From CAKOSP01 sp044432745 (GTDB lineage: Bacteria > Bacillota_I > Bacilli_A > RF39 > UBA660), in NCBI GenBank assembly GCA_044432745.1, contig JAWXUH010000007.1, forward strand, positions 1-54,360: a DNA stretch of 54,360 nucleotides, read 5' to 3'. Made by a program: the position numbers and the translations under genes. Positions 53,836-54,360 of this stretch are shown in pieces. The notes beneath the pieces are model-generated. The model saw nothing but the letters and a program-made list of their open reading frames with translations, was not told the origin of the DNA and did not search any database. Within the stretch, counting starts at the first letter, position 1; each line of letters begins with the position of its first letter.

Positions 53836-54360
53836 TTAATAATATTTTGTAATTGAATTAGCTATTATTTGTGCAAACTTTTGTTGAAATTCTTCATCAA
53901 GAAAATTTGTTCTATCATTGTAATTAGATAAGAAACCACATTCTATTAATACTCCAGGTATATCTAACTTAGAATACATATACGTTGTAGATGGTATTTC
54001 TTTTATCTCCCTACTATAATTTAATTCTTTGTTTATTTCTTCTTGTATTAAAGATGCTAATGTTTGATCGTCTCTATAAAAAATAACAGTCTCACCATAT
54101 TTAGAATCATTAATATAATTCATGTGTATTGATAAATATATACTTGCACCTGACTCATTTATAAGTTTTATCCTGTTATTAAAATCACTTAACTTTCTCA
54201 TTGTTACTCCAGGAGAACTTAAATCATAATCCCCATTTCTTGTCATAATTACGAGTGCACCTAACTTTGTCAATTCTTCTTCTAACTTTAATGATATCTC
54301 TAAATTAATGTCCTTTTCATAGATATCTAGATATACTGTACCTGGATCTACTCCTCCGTG
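53836..54360 (-). CDS. N-acetylmuramoyl-L-alanine amidase (CwlD-like), partial at its N-terminus
   Basis: This is a partial gene running off the right end; about 175 codons are in the window. The reading frame continues to the edge with HGGVDPGT, the first zinc-binding motif of Amidase_3 enzymes. It then shows a conserved glutamate (IYEKDINLEI), 'ALVIMTRNGDYDL', the second histidine in YLSIHMNYI and the catalytic glutamate in 'GVLIECGFLSN'. These enzymes cleave the amide bond between the glycan and the peptide stem. The internal 'RKLSDFNNRIKLIN' pattern is close to CwlD, which acts in spore cortex formation. A methionine at 54273 is internal, not the start. Confidence 0.88.
   Translation of the reverse strand, partial: HGGVDPGTVYLDIYEKDINLEISLKLEEELTKLGALVIMTRNGDYDLSSPGVTMRKLSDFNNRIKLINESGASIYLSIHMNYINDSKYGETVIFYRDDQTLASLIQEEINKELNYSREIKEIPSTTYMYSKLDIPGVLIECGFLSNYNDRTNFLDEEFQQKFAQIIANSITKYY

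Noticed and set aside
1..54360. Use of a non-standard code (UGA as Trp), suggested by the very low G+C
   Set aside because: TGA ends the response-regulator gene at 12139-12141 in a normal position, and genes read normally with TGG as Trp.
1..54360. CRISPR array or cas genes
   Set aside because: No regularly spaced direct repeats and no Cas-like proteins were found.

Overview
This is an AT-rich (roughly a quarter G+C by eye) chromosomal segment of a low-G+C Bacillota. Supporting signs are a pheST T-box leader with a UUC specifier, an RNase J-family protein, a PhoB-type two-component system, Gram-positive-style cell-wall hydrolases, GGAGG-type ribosome binding sites and a pyruvate:ferredoxin oxidoreductase typical of anaerobes. 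TGA is used as a stop (for example the response regulator at 12141), so the code is standard and not Mycoplasma-like. I suspect an uncultured gut-type Bacilli or Clostridia lineage but cannot name it. Three weak signs point to endospore formation: a SleB/CwlJ-like hydrolase, a CwlD-like amidase running off the right end, and a divergent pair of proteins sharing a helical domain I associate with clostridial spore-surface proteins, both preceded by CATANNNTA boxes.

Layout. 1-5.7 kb is a surface module on the minus strand: a small two-TM pilin-like protein, a membrane-anchored cohesin protein, a secreted glucosaminidase with a C-terminal dockerin, and two TasA/camelysin-like proteins. 5.8-10.4 kb holds a polytopic membrane protein, an RNase J-family protein lacking several metal ligands, a degenerate polysaccharide-deacetylase-like protein, an XRE regulator and a short SSB. 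10.7-16.4 kb (plus strand) holds a tail-anchored protein, a response regulator/histidine kinase pair, a MacB/FtsX-type ABC exporter and a helical protein. 16.4-17.2 kb pairs a predicted structured small RNA with a DUF3800 gene. 17.4-20.5 kb holds a DEAD-box helicase, a membrane protein, a spore-cortex-type hydrolase, tRNA-Trp and a predicted ~94-nt small RNA with a near-consensus promoter. 20.5-27.5 kb is mostly metabolism and membrane proteins: PFOR, enolase, DUF308, MscS, VTT and rhodanese.

27.5-38.5 kb is a type IV secretion-like locus read right to left: VirB2-like, VirB6-like, PrgI/VirB3-like, a small TraC-like protein, VirB4 ATPase, a bitopic lysozyme/M23 hydrolase, a lipoprotein and a VirD4 coupling protein. 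No relaxase, integrase or attachment site is visible, and housekeeping genes flank it. 38.6-40.8 kb adds an Ig-like surface protein, a membrane thioredoxin-fold protein (CGYC) and a TetR regulator. 40.9-48.8 kb holds a TtcA-like PP-loop ATPase, pheT, pheS with its T-box, a coiled-coil protein and a membrane protein. 48.9-54.4 kb holds a SWIM-SNF2 helicase, the divergent coat-like pair and the partial amidase.

The most notable structure is a shared set of four cysteines (one, plus C-x2-C-x7/8-C) in both VirB2-like proteins and in the outer segment of the VirB6-like protein, close to a membrane thiol oxidoreductase gene. This suggests a disulfide- or metal-stabilised Gram-positive T4SS variant. 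Other leads are the cohesin/dockerin wall-hydrolase pair, the DUF3800-linked RNA, the 94-nt RNA with a CCCC motif, and a 19-nt near-repeat that looks like the operator of the two-component system.
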